64,000 nucleotides of DNA from Flavobacteriaceae bacterium (GTDB lineage Bacteria > Bacteroidota > Bacteroidia > Flavobacteriales > Flavobacteriaceae): NCBI GenBank assembly GCA_028280265.1, contig JANQMD010000018.1, positions 18,426 to 82,425 of the forward strand. Reading direction: 5' to 3'. Under the pieces are notes generated by a model. It was not told where the DNA came from and made no database searches. It was given only the letters and a program-made list of their open reading frames with translations. The number at the start of each line of letters is the position of its first letter. The first letter of the stretch is position 1. Of the stretch, positions 29,045-37,953 are shown piece by piece. A program made the position numbers and the translations under genes.

Positions 29045-29257
29045 AATGATTTTTTTACAGATTGAAAGAATCAAAGATTTAAAAATTCTTCATCTAAAGT
29101 TTTCCTTTGATACAAAATTTTATTATTGAATTACACTTCCCTACAGCCTTCTTTTTTTGAATCTTGAATATTTCAATATAGTATCTCATTTTAACATTTT
29201 GTAAAGATGCATTCCCTTCATTTTTAACTAACATTGTATAGATAAAATTTGTTTTTT

Positions 29258-29773
29258 ATGACACGTATCTTAACTTTCCTTACACTTTCTATTGGGCTTT
29301 TTCTTGTACAATCAATTGATGCACAGACAAAAAAAGCACCTTGCGACACTCAAAAACACAAAGAGTTCGATTTTTGGGAAGGCTCTTGGAATGTCTATGA
29401 CACCAAAGGCACATTGATTGGTGAAAATAACTTGATAAAAATGCATAGTGGTTGTGTTATGCAAGAAAATTGGGTATCTAAAGCAGGTCCTAGCAGAGGA
29501 ACGAGTTATAATTATGTAGATCTAAAAGACAACACTTGGAATCAAGTTTGGGTAGATAACTCAGGTTTTTCACTGGTTATGAAAGGAAATCTAATCGATG
29601 GAAAAATGGTTCTGAAAAGCAAACTTCTGAAAGGAAAGCAAGCAGAATATTACAATCGAATTACGTGGACGCCTAACAAAGATGGTTCCGTAACGCAAGT
29701 TTGGGAAGTAGTATCCGACCAAGACAAAGTATTGCAAGAAGCATTCAGAGGTATTTACAAAAAGAAAAACTAA
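29258..29773 (+). CDS. Secreted protein, DUF1579-like, function unknown
   Basis: 171 residues from the ATG at 29258 (an in-frame TTG nine bases upstream is less likely). Signal peptide ends at SIDAQ. The mature part (HKEFDFWEGSWNVYD..., CVMQENW, NTWNQVWVD) resembles the DUF1579 / lipocalin-like beta-barrel proteins seen in many Bacteroidota, which have no assigned role. Two cysteines (in APCDTQ and SGCVMQ) could form a disulfide in the periplasm. Single gene upstream of prc. Confidence 0.75.
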   Translation: MTRILTFLTLSIGLFLVQSIDAQTKKAPCDTQKHKEFDFWEGSWNVYDTKGTLIGENNLIKMHSGCVMQENWVSKAGPSRGTSYNYVDLKDNTWNQVWVDNSGFSLVMKGNLIDGKMVLKSKLLKGKQAEYYNRITWTPNKDGSVTQVWEVVSDQDKVLQEAFRGIYKKKN

Positions 29774-29853
29774 AACAAAATCAGATGTTTGGCATCATTT
29801 TGGTACCTTAGCTAACACATCTTATTTTCTAAATTAAACATATAGAAAGATTC

Positions 29854-31971
29854 ATGAAGACGAAATTATTTATCCCTTTTCTCTCACTACTACTATTAGT
29901 GAGCAATGTAAGTTTTGCTAACAATCCAGAAAATAAAGATCCAGAAAAAGACAAAGTCATTGTTTATGTGCTTAAAAACCTATTGACGCGAGGACATTTT
30001 GTTGTCAAAGAGATGGACGATGATTTTTCTGTCCATGTCTATGATAGTTTTTTAGATGGTTTAGATGGTTCTAGAAGATATTTCACTCAGGAAGACATTA
30101 AGGAATTTTCCAAATACAAATACTCTATTGATAATCAGCTAAAGGATTTTGACCTTAGTTTTTATCACTTAGTGTACAACAGATTTCTAGAAAAGATTAA
30201 ATCTGCCAAGAAATTCTATGGAGAAATCTTAAAGCAACCTTTCGATTACAAAAAGGATGAGGAAATTGATATCAACTATGAAAAGATTCCGTTTGCAGCA
30301 AATGAAAATCAATTGGTTGATTACTGGAGAAAGCAGTTGAAATTACAAACTATTGATAGGATAGAAGAAAAAATATCACTTCAAAAAGAGAAATTAAAAG
30401 ACAATCCTTCTTATCCGAAAAAATCATTTGATGAATTAGAAAAAGAAGCAAGAAAAGCTGTGATGAAAAGTATGGATGAATTGTATATACGTATCGAAGA
30501 ATTAGAGCATCAGGATTGGTTTTCTACTTTTTTAAATAGTGTTGTAAGTGCATTTGATCCTCACACTACCTATATGAATCCAAGAATTAAGGAACGCTTT
30601 GATCAGGATATGTCTGGTAAACTAGAAGGTATTGGTGCTCGTTTGCAGAAAAAAGGAATTTACACCCATGTAGTTGAACTAATTTCTGGTGGACCTGCTT
30701 GGAAACAAGGTGATTTAGAAGTTGACGACATCATACTAAAAGTAGCACAAGCAGATGGAAAACCTCTTGATATTGTAGGCATGCGATTGGATGATGCTAT
30801 CAAATTTATTAAAGGTCCCAAAGGGACAGAAGTGCGACTCACAGTAAAAAAGAAAATTGATGGTTCAACTAGGGTGATTTCTATTACCAGAGATTTGGTA
30901 GAGTTGGAAGAAACTTTTGTTAAATCTTCCGTCGTAGAAAAAAGCGGGAAGAAATATGGAATCATCGATTTGCCAAAATTCTACATCAGTTTCGATGATC
31001 AAAACTACAGAGATTCAGCAAAAGACATGGCCAAAGAAATTGAACGCTTAAAAGAAGAAAATGTTGATGGATTATTAATCGATTTAAGAAATAACGGTGG
31101 GGGATCCTTGAAGACAGCTATCGAAATTGCAGGCTTGTTCATTGACGAAGGACCTGTTGTACAAGTAAAATATAGAGGGGAAAACCCAATCATTAAAAAA
31201 GATGAAAATGAAAAGATTCAATGGAAGGGTTCTTTGGTGATATTGGTAAATGAATTGTCAGCATCAGCATCTGAAATTTTTGCTGCGGCTATGCAAGATT
31301 ACAATAGAGCAGTGATTATGGGAGGAAATCAAACCTATGGAAAAGGAACCGTGCAAAACGTATTGCCTATCAATCAATTTTACAACTACAAAGAGAATCT
31401 AGGTTCCTTAAAAATAACGATCCAGAAATTTTATAGGATCAATGGAGGGTCTACACAAGTAGAAGGTGTTTATTCTGATATTGCTATGCCTACACGATTT
31501 AGCTATATGAACTATGGAGAAAGGGATTTGGAAGGTGCTTTGCCATGGGACAAAGTATCTCAAGCAAGTTATGTACAAACAAACTCTTATAGCAATTTTT
31601 CTGAAGTTGTTAATAAAAGTAAATTACGCATCAATGAAAGTCCTACTTTCCAATTGGTAAATGATTATGCCAAATGGTTAAAGAAAGAACAAGACGATAC
31701 TACCTACTCATTGAACTACAATAATTACGTGAAGGATTTAGAAAGAAAAAACAAAGAGTCTAAAAAATATCGTGAAGCTTTTAAGTTTAAATCCAAGCTT
31801 TCTTTTACATCTCCGAAATACGAATTCCCCTTATTAAAAAACAACAAAGATTTAAAAGAAAAAAGAGACATTTGGCATAAGAATTTGGCAAAAGATATGT
31901 ATATTTCGGAAGCATTAAACGTTTTGAGCGAGTTGAAGTTACGAACTCCTCAAGAGATTGTGAAAAAGTAA
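29854..31971 (+). CDS. prc: Carboxy-terminal processing protease Prc/Tsp (S41A)
   Basis: Periplasmic tail-specific protease of 705 residues with a signal peptide ending near SFANN. An N-terminal helical domain (to about 225) precedes a PDZ domain (about 255-345, GKLEGIGARLQKKG...GPAWKQGDL), then the S41 domain. The catalytic dyad aligns with Ser471 (ELSASASE) and Lys497 (YGKGTVQ). The C-terminal DUF3340-like part (about 570-700) matches full-length E. coli Prc. It trims or degrades envelope proteins with non-polar C-termini. Monocistronic, with a strong terminator. Confidence 0.95.
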   Translation: MKTKLFIPFLSLLLLVSNVSFANNPENKDPEKDKVIVYVLKNLLTRGHFVVKEMDDDFSVHVYDSFLDGLDGSRRYFTQEDIKEFSKYKYSIDNQLKDFDLSFYHLVYNRFLEKIKSAKKFYGEILKQPFDYKKDEEIDINYEKIPFAANENQLVDYWRKQLKLQTIDRIEEKISLQKEKLKDNPSYPKKSFDELEKEARKAVMKSMDELYIRIEELEHQDWFSTFLNSVVSAFDPHTTYMNPRIKERFDQDMSGKLEGIGARLQKKGIYTHVVELISGGPAWKQGDLEVDDIILKVAQADGKPLDIVGMRLDDAIKFIKGPKGTEVRLTVKKKIDGSTRVISITRDLVELEETFVKSSVVEKSGKKYGIIDLPKFYISFDDQNYRDSAKDMAKEIERLKEENVDGLLIDLRNNGGGSLKTAIEIAGLFIDEGPVVQVKYRGENPIIKKDENEKIQWKGSLVILVNELSASASEIFAAAMQDYNRAVIMGGNQTYGKGTVQNVLPINQFYNYKENLGSLKITIQKFYRINGGSTQVEGVYSDIAMPTRFSYMNYGERDLEGALPWDKVSQASYVQTNSYSNFSEVVNKSKLRINESPTFQLVNDYAKWLKKEQDDTTYSLNYNNYVKDLERKNKESKKYREAFKFKSKLSFTSPKYEFPLLKNNKDLKEKRDIWHKNLAKDMYISEALNVLSELKLRTPQEIVKK

Positions 31972-32020
31972 AAGTTCCCCTGTTTATTATTACCAACAGG
32001 ATAAAGTTCTTAATATATTA

Positions 32021-32056
32021 AAACCTGATAGATTTGATCCTTCTATCAGGTTTTTT
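32021..32056 (+). terminator. Rho-independent terminator after prc
   Basis: Perfect 12-bp stem AAACCTGATAGA/TCTATCAGGTTT, T-run of six. Confidence 0.9.
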
Positions 32057-32066
32057 ACTTTTGTAA

Positions 32067-33149
32067 ATGATGTCAAAAAAATCAAACTCTCTTACACAGC
32101 TCGCCATACAAAGATTCAAGAAAAACAAGTTGGGTCTTGTTAGTTTTTACTTTGTGATGCTTTGTGGTTTGATCGCTATTTTTGGCTATACCATTGCTCC
32201 AGATGATAGTATGAATGCAAATCAAATGCATTTAGAAATCCATTCTAAAAAGCCGGGTTTCTCAGTTCTTATGCTTACCATACCTTCGAAAGAAAAAAAA
32301 GAACAATCTTTCTTTTCCGCACTCTTTTTTGGTAAAAAAAATACACAAACAGAAATTCCTATTCAATCCTATGTAATTAAAGGAAACAAACTCGAATATG
32401 TAAACTACACAGATGGATTGGTAAAAAGTATTGATGTTGAGTTGATCAATTCCAATCCCAAAAAGTATATTCAAGAGAAAACTTTCTATTTTGGAACAGA
32501 TAAGTACGGAAGAGATCTGTTAAGTAGACTTATTGTAGGAACACGGATTTCATTCTTTATTGGTTTTATCGCTGTATTTATCTCACTCCTGATTGGTATT
32601 ACTGTAGGTGCTTGTGCTGGCTATTTTGGTGGGAAAATAGACACCTTTATCATGTGGATTATTAACATCACTTGGTCCATTCCTACCCTTCTATTGGTCA
32701 TTGCAATTACCTTGGCTTTAGGAAAAGGATACTGGCAAGTTTTTATAGCTGTTGGATTAACCATGTGGGTAGAAGTGGCCAGAGTCGTACGCGGTCAGGT
32801 AATGACTACAAAGCAGCAACAATATGTTGAGGCTGCTAAAGTTTTAGGCTATTCCGAGTTTCGCATCATTTTCCGTCATATTTTACCCAACATTATGGCG
32901 CCAGTCATTGTCATTTCTGCTGCCAATTTTGCTTCTGCTATTTTAATTGAAAGTGGATTGAGCTTTTTAGGAATTGGAGCACAGCCACCTACTCCCTCAT
33001 GGGGAGCCATTATAAAAAATCATTACAACTATATCATTATTGGGAAGCCTTATCTCGCCATTATACCTGGTATTGCTATTATGAGTTTGGTGATGGCTTT
33101 TATGATGATCGGGAATGCTCTCAGAGATGCATTAGATGTAAAAAATTAA
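32067..33149 (+). CDS. ABC transporter permease, OppC/DppC type, with periplasmic insertion
   Basis: Inner-membrane permease, 360 residues. Helix 1 (about 22-44) is preceded by the OppC N-terminal pattern RFKKNKLGLVSF; the EAA loop region VEAAKVLGYSEFRIIFRHILPNIMAP (starts about 253) is clear and DKYGRDLLSRL marks the usual segment before helix 2. Between helix 1 and that motif there is an unusually long polar region (about 50-140) expected in the periplasm. No partner OppB, ATPase or binding protein gene is adjacent. A second ATG follows at once. The thioesterase gene begins 2 bp after the stop. Confidence 0.88.
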   Translation: MMSKKSNSLTQLAIQRFKKNKLGLVSFYFVMLCGLIAIFGYTIAPDDSMNANQMHLEIHSKKPGFSVLMLTIPSKEKKEQSFFSALFFGKKNTQTEIPIQSYVIKGNKLEYVNYTDGLVKSIDVELINSNPKKYIQEKTFYFGTDKYGRDLLSRLIVGTRISFFIGFIAVFISLLIGITVGACAGYFGGKIDTFIMWIINITWSIPTLLLVIAITLALGKGYWQVFIAVGLTMWVEVARVVRGQVMTTKQQQYVEAAKVLGYSEFRIIFRHILPNIMAPVIVISAANFASAILIESGLSFLGIGAQPPTPSWGAIIKNHYNYIIIGKPYLAIIPGIAIMSLVMAFMMIGNALRDALDVKN

Positions 33150-33151
33150 AC

Positions 33152-33598
33152 ATGAGTTACCAGATAGAATTTAATACCAAGTGGTCCGATTTTGATCCAA
33201 ATCACCACATGAGACATACAGCCTACAACGATTATGCCGCCGAAGTAAGAATTCGTTACTTTTCTTATGCTGGATTTCCTGTGGATGAAATTGCAAAAGA
33301 CGGTATTGGCCCTATCCTTTTTACAGAATATACCTCATTTAGAAAAGAGATACACACGGGTGAAAAAATTATTGTAAATGCCAAGCTATTGGGATTGTCT
33401 GAAGACAAAGGAAAATGGAAAATTCGCCATGAAATATTGAACGAAGCTGGAAAGTTAGCTGCTACTATTGAAGTTTATGGAGCATGGATCGATTTACATA
33501 AAAGAAAACTTGCCCTTCTTCCAGAAAAGTATGATACTCTACTAGATCGTATGGAGAAAACGGAGGATTTTGAGTGGATAAAAAGAGGGATGAAATAA
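33152..33598 (+). CDS. Acyl-CoA thioesterase, 4HBT hotdog family
   Basis: 148 residues starting at the ATG 2 bp after the permease stop (longer frames overlap the permease gene and are rejected). Single hotdog domain with KWSDFDPNHHMRHTAYNDYAAEVR, where the Asp and the following helix form the 4-hydroxybenzoyl-CoA thioesterase active site. It hydrolyses an acyl-CoA, identity unknown. Cotranscribed with the permease by position. Confidence 0.9.
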   Translation: MSYQIEFNTKWSDFDPNHHMRHTAYNDYAAEVRIRYFSYAGFPVDEIAKDGIGPILFTEYTSFRKEIHTGEKIIVNAKLLGLSEDKGKWKIRHEILNEAGKLAATIEVYGAWIDLHKRKLALLPEKYDTLLDRMEKTEDFEWIKRGMK

Positions 33599-33601
33599 CA
33601 A

Positions 33602-34582
33602 CTACTTCTCCATATCAATCACAACCTTTCCTTTTACTTTCCGATTCATAATCGATTCCAAAGCTTTTGGAGCATCTTTTAAAGAATAGGTTGCCTCTAT
33701 ATGTGGTTTCAACTTTCCTGTAAGATACCAAGTCACCAATTGCGTTACATTTTCTATACTTTTTTGGGGTTCTTTTTGCGTGAATGCACCCCAAAAAACA
33801 CCTGTAATCTCCGCACCTTTTAGCAAGGGTAAATTCAACGGTATTTTAGGAATCTCACCGTTTGCAAATCCGACTACCAAATGTTTTCCTTTCCATGCAA
33901 TGGCTCTAAAAGCCTGTTCAGAATAATCCCCTCCAACAGGGTCGTAAATCAAATCCGCTCCTTTTCCTCCTGTGATTTCTTTTACTCTTTCTTTTAAATT
34001 TTCAGTCGTGTAATTCACTACTTCATCTGCCCCAAATGTTTTACACAAGGCCAACTTTTCATCCGTTGAGGCAGCAGCTATGACTTTGGCTCCCATCAAT
34101 TTTGACAATTCCACTGCAGTAATTCCAACACCTCCAGAGGCTCCTAATACCAATACTGTATTTCCTTCTTTCACTAGTCCTCTATCTTTCAGTGCATGAT
34201 AAGAAGTTCCATAAGCCATTAAAAAAGCGGACGCGTTCACCATAGACATCCCTTTCGGTTTTGGAAAACAATTTCGGGCTTGTGCGGTTACTTTCTCTGC
34301 AAATCCCCCATAAGGATTGAATCCAACCACCTCATCTCCTATGCTAAATCCTTGAACTCCTTCACCTATTCCCTCAACAACTCCAGCGAAATCACTTCCT
34401 GGAGAGAAGGGAGGCTCTGGCTTATATTGATACAAGCCCTGAATGATTAAGGTATCGGGGAAATTGGCACTACATGCTTTTACTGAAACTAATAACTCTC
34501 CTTTTTTTGGAGTGGGGTCTTTCACTTCTTTGTACTCGAGTGTATTTGGTAATCCGTATTTAGAACAAATAATGGCTTTCAT
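33602..34582 (-). CDS. NADPH:quinone reductase-like zinc-independent MDR oxidoreductase
   Basis: Medium-chain dehydrogenase/reductase of 326 residues. The N-terminal GroES-like domain has no zinc-site cysteines; the NADPH-binding motif VLGASGGVGITAVELSK is at about 144-160. This is typical of quinone oxidoreductase / acryloyl-CoA-reductase-like enzymes; the substrate is not predictable. Convergent with the thioesterase gene. Confidence 0.92.
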   Translation of the reverse strand: MKAIICSKYGLPNTLEYKEVKDPTPKKGELLVSVKACSANFPDTLIIQGLYQYKPEPPFSPGSDFAGVVEGIGEGVQGFSIGDEVVGFNPYGGFAEKVTAQARNCFPKPKGMSMVNASAFLMAYGTSYHALKDRGLVKEGNTVLVLGASGGVGITAVELSKLMGAKVIAAASTDEKLALCKTFGADEVVNYTTENLKERVKEITGGKGADLIYDPVGGDYSEQAFRAIAWKGKHLVVGFANGEIPKIPLNLPLLKGAEITGVFWGAFTQKEPQKSIENVTQLVTWYLTGKLKPHIEATYSLKDAPKALESIMNRKVKGKVVIDMEK

Positions 34583-34735
34583 TGTAAATCTGTTTGGTTC
34601 TTTAAATGTACAGTTTCACAATCGAACTTCAAAAGACTTTGTAAAGTACCACCTAAGTACGCTTAAAATTAAAACAGGAAATGATCGAAATTAGGTAAAT
34701 AAAAGGGCTAGCAGAAGGGTTATTGACTTTAGTAA

Positions 34736-34774
34736 CCCGTGGTAATGCCTAAAAAAATAGGTTAAAACCACGGG
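34736..34774 (+). other. Stable hairpin directly before a small frame
   Basis: CCCGTGGT and ACCACGGG form an 8-bp perfect stem, with CCT/AGG able to extend the inner part. No T-run follows on either strand, so it does not look like a terminator. It ends one base before the ATG at 34776. Possible RNA element or operator; function unknown. The rest of 34583-34735 shows nothing recognisable. Confidence 0.5.
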
Positions 34775-34775
34775 A

Positions 34776-34970
34776 ATGAATATACAATGGGTAAAATGTA
34801 TAAAAACAATGAAGGGGAAAGACTATTTAGAAGCTTCAATGGGTTTAATTCAATCTTTTCAAAGATTAAACAAATTTGACCTAATGTTTTTAGCTTCCAT
34901 ATATGTGGCATTAACTTTTAATATTATAGTTCTAGCCATTCTAGCTTCTTTTAGCTCAACACCTCTCTAA
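34776..34970 (+). CDS. Possible small membrane protein
   Basis: 64 residues with a hydrophobic C-terminal segment (LMFLASIYVALTFNIIVLAILASF). It follows the hairpin at 34736-34774 and overlaps the converging amine oxidase gene by 20 bp. No family recognised; it may not be a real gene. Confidence 0.25.
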   Translation: MNIQWVKCIKTMKGKDYLEASMGLIQSFQRLNKFDLMFLASIYVALTFNIIVLAILASFSSTPL

Positions 34971-36132
34971 CTGCATCCCTAGCAGATTTGGCTGCCACAT
35001 GTACCGAACTCCAATCATCTTCTCTAGTATAGGCACAACCTGCAAAGTACAACTTACTATTTAAGGCTGTTGCCAGCGTGCTAGAAATACTGGTGGGCGC
35101 ATTATCTGCTAAATAAGCTGCTTTAATATGAGGTTCTTCATTCCAATTTTGAACGATATGCTTTATGTAGTTTGTGGAAGCAGCTCCATTAAACACTTGA
35201 TCCAACTCATTCAGAATATAGTCTCTTTGAGCATTTCCTGTCAAATTCTGGTACTGCTCTGCTTGTTTTCCTACAGAAAAAAGCCCTAGGACATGTCGAT
35301 TGGAATTCTGACCATAAGACGCATCATAATACAATCTCTGACCTTCTGAAGTTTGACTATCAGCAAAAGTTAAAAAAGTAGGATAAAATTTATTTGTAAA
35401 TTCTATAAAAGCTTTAAAACCTCCCCATACAGGTGCAGTCCGTATTGCGTTTAACTTATTTGATGGAAGCTGAGGCGTGAAACTAATACTTCCCTCCTGT
35501 AAAATTCGTAATGGAGCAGTGAAAATTACTTTATCGGCCTCGTAAACAACATTATTTGTGTCAGTAATTGTCACTTTGTTACCTGAATAATTTATTGATC
35601 TTACTACCGTATTGAATTTGGTATTTGGTAAAACACTTGGCGCAATGTATGTATCGAAAAAATCAAACCACGTAGAATTGATAAATTTTCTATCTACACC
35701 AGGATTTCCATTGGCTGATGTTGAGTAAGTTCCATTATTGTAATTACCTACAACATCTTGATTGTTATATCCCACTGTTTGTGTAGTCACCTGAACATTA
35801 GAGTTATTCACAATACTTGTAAACTCACTTGGTGAACTATGGAGCCACTCCGCTCCAAGGGGAATTGGGAAATCGACAAAACTTGTTGTGCGTTTCATTC
35901 TTCCTCCATGAGTTGAAGAAGCTTCAAGTACTTGAAAATTGATCCCTTGTTGTGATAGTAAATATCCAGAAGCCAATCCAGCAGCTCCTGCACCAATAAT
36001 GATAACTTTGCCACTAAAACTTCCTGAAATTGTTGAATTGTTATTTGCAGAAGAGCATGCATTCATCACTCCTTGTAGTGGCATGGATAACCCAAACAAA
36101 CCACACATTTTTATAAAATCTTTTCTATTCAT
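34951..36132 (-). CDS. Flavin-dependent amine oxidase (MAO-like), exported
   Basis: FAD-dependent amine oxidase of 393 residues. The N-terminus has a signal-like segment (LFGLSMPLQGVMNAC) that could be a lipobox, then the dinucleotide motif KVIIIGAGAAGLASGYLL (about 42-59), the GGRMKR loop and GAEWLH. The C-terminal FAD segment (LYFAGCAYTREDDWSSVHVAAKSA, in part) is present. It would oxidise an amine with release of aldehyde, ammonia and H2O2; the substrate is unknown. Next upstream, on the same strand, is an AraC-type regulator that may control it. Confidence 0.88.
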   Translation of the reverse strand: MNRKDFIKMCGLFGLSMPLQGVMNACSSANNNSTISGSFSGKVIIIGAGAAGLASGYLLSQQGINFQVLEASSTHGGRMKRTTSFVDFPIPLGAEWLHSSPSEFTSIVNNSNVQVTTQTVGYNNQDVVGNYNNGTYSTSANGNPGVDRKFINSTWFDFFDTYIAPSVLPNTKFNTVVRSINYSGNKVTITDTNNVVYEADKVIFTAPLRILQEGSISFTPQLPSNKLNAIRTAPVWGGFKAFIEFTNKFYPTFLTFADSQTSEGQRLYYDASYGQNSNRHVLGLFSVGKQAEQYQNLTGNAQRDYILNELDQVFNGAASTNYIKHIVQNWNEEPHIKAAYLADNAPTSISSTLATALNSKLYFAGCAYTREDDWSSVHVAAKSARDAVREVLS

Positions 36133-36237
36133 GTTTGCATGTATTAATTATTGCTAAGGTGACAATTTCTCTGAGAACCGAAGTTCTGTATTCCACAAAT
36201 TCGAAGTAATCGGACTTATTTATTAGAGAAAACTAGA

Positions 36238-37377
36238 TTAAATCGTTTGTTTCTGATAGCCAGAAGGAGTATACCCAGTCATTCTTTTGAACACAGTATT
36301 AAATGTTGACTTGCTTTTAAAACCTGATTCTAGAGCAATCCCAAAAATACTATAGTGAAGATACTCTTTGTCTACCAACTTTCGTTTGACTTCCTGAACT
36401 CTGTACGCATTGACAAACTCAAAGAAATTTTTATGCTCTTTTTCATTAATAATTCTGGACAAGTAGCCTGAGCTAATTCCCAATTGCTCAGAAACTTTTT
36501 GTAGAGTTAATTCTACATCTGTGTACAATTTTTCATCTTGCATCAGACGAATTAGATTCTGATAATACAAATTCGTTTTTGATGAAAGTTTATTCTTTTG
36601 AGACTCATCTACATATTCTATTTCAATGGGCACTACATAAAACCAATCATATCGTAAAACTAAGTTGTATCCGATACAATAAAGCAACAATCCTAGACCA
36701 ATTATTACAGCAATATATGATACCTCAGCGGCTGCACCATATCCGAACCAACCTATTAAATAACTCATAAACCATAGAATGGTAATTCCAATATTCATCC
36801 ATAAAAAAGGGATAAGCCAACCCAAGCTCTTATCTTGCGTGGTAGAATAATTATTGTATAAATATTTCTGGTAGTTTTTTACTTTTTGCATCGCTAAACC
36901 AAAGAATAAAAAACAGGTCACAATACCTACTAATCCCTCAGCAGCTACCAATATTTGTTCTAAATATTCAATCATTGAATCATCCACAGAAAAAATATTC
37001 ACAGGGATGTATAGAATCTCTAAAAAAATTTCCAATGCTATAAATCCAACTCCTAGTTTTTCAAAACTTCTTAATTGGTGTTCTGGATTTATAAGGTATA
37101 AAATAAAATAAAGTATGAACACTGGTATCGCAGTCCTCCAATAAATAGGCAAATATTGAATTATTATGGGAAGACGGTCTTCAATATCAAAGTAATAGAC
37201 GATTTCCAACGATAAAACTACAGATGCTGCTAGAATGGCAAATGCCAAATAACGATTAGACTTAGATTTTAACCGCTTATACAACAACAGTATTATTGCC
37301 AACAATAATCCATGTAGACTCGCTATTAAAATTGTAGCGGTGATAAACCCATCTATGAATGGCCCTTCATTACTCAC
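36238..37377 (-). CDS. Membrane-embedded AraC-family regulator
   Basis: 379 residues: an N-terminal part with about seven membrane helices (to about residue 240) and a C-terminal AraC/XylS DNA-binding domain (about 275-379) with two helix-turn-helix units, the second ending YSIFGIALESGFKSKSTFNTVFKRMTGYTPSGY (in part). Such proteins sense a ligand through the membrane part and act on nearby genes. It is 105 bp upstream of the amine oxidase gene on the same strand. Confidence 0.9.
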   Translation of the reverse strand: MSNEGPFIDGFITATILIASLHGLLLAIILLLYKRLKSKSNRYLAFAILAASVVLSLEIVYYFDIEDRLPIIIQYLPIYWRTAIPVFILYFILYLINPEHQLRSFEKLGVGFIALEIFLEILYIPVNIFSVDDSMIEYLEQILVAAEGLVGIVTCFLFFGLAMQKVKNYQKYLYNNYSTTQDKSLGWLIPFLWMNIGITILWFMSYLIGWFGYGAAAEVSYIAVIIGLGLLLYCIGYNLVLRYDWFYVVPIEIEYVDESQKNKLSSKTNLYYQNLIRLMQDEKLYTDVELTLQKVSEQLGISSGYLSRIINEKEHKNFFEFVNAYRVQEVKRKLVDKEYLHYSIFGIALESGFKSKSTFNTVFKRMTGYTPSGYQKQTI

Positions 37378-37437
37378 AAAAACTTTTTTTGTTAATAATC
37401 AAATGTAAAGAATATCGATGAAATGATCAATATCTAA

Positions 37438-37632
37438 TTAGGCAACTTGATGATATCTCACCCCTTCTTTCATATAACTATTTACCATTCCCAATGACTT
37501 CAATTCATCTAGAACGGAATACAATTTTAGGATGTGCGGAATTTTAGGTGTTTCTTTTAAAATTTCAGAGCTAGTGAGATCTTTTTTCTTTAGAGCTAAA
37601 AAAACTGACTGTTGTTTGGATGTAAATTTCAT
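37438..37632 (-). CDS. Small winged-helix-like protein
   Basis: 64 residues: KQQSVFLALKKKDLTSSEILKETPKIPHILKLYSVLDELKSLGMV reads like a winged helix-turn-helix (helix, turn, recognition helix) with a short beta wing (YMKEGVRYHQVA). Probably a DNA-binding protein of unknown target. It lies just upstream of the AraC-type gene on the same strand, 60 bp away. Confidence 0.6.
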   Translation of the reverse strand: MKFTSKQQSVFLALKKKDLTSSEILKETPKIPHILKLYSVLDELKSLGMVNSYMKEGVRYHQVA

Positions 37633-37953
37633 GATAAGATTGATTTAATATTTACCCTAAAAGTATATCTCCTCAATTGCTTTTATAATACGATTACGAT
37701 CAACAATAAATTTGTGTATGTGAATGGCAAAAGATGATCGATAAAAAGAAAAGCCATCTATAAAGAAGTGCTAGTCAAATGGAGAGAGATATTGTTCTTA
37801 TAGTTATAAGACAACTAATTTCTATTATACCCTAAAAAACGGATTTCAACAATAGCTACTTTACCTTACCTTTTATAGCCTGTTCCAAGCTGCTCTCTAC
37901 TCACTTTCACTAAGACAACTAATAAAAAATGAATTCCCAGTTAAGCTTTTTAT
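37633..37953. other. Gap with nothing recognised
   Basis: 321 bp between the serA/serB fusion and the small winged-helix gene. No coding frame, terminator or palindrome stood out. Confidence 0.5.

Noticed and set aside
32056..32063. TACTTTTG as promoter of the DppC-like permease
   Set aside because: It ends only 3 bp before the ATG and is built partly from the T-run of the prc terminator, so a transcript from it would start at or after the start codon.
33000..33151. Longer start for the thioesterase (from 32999)
   Set aside because: It would lie wholly inside the permease gene; the ATG at 33152 directly follows the permease stop and begins the natural hotdog domain.
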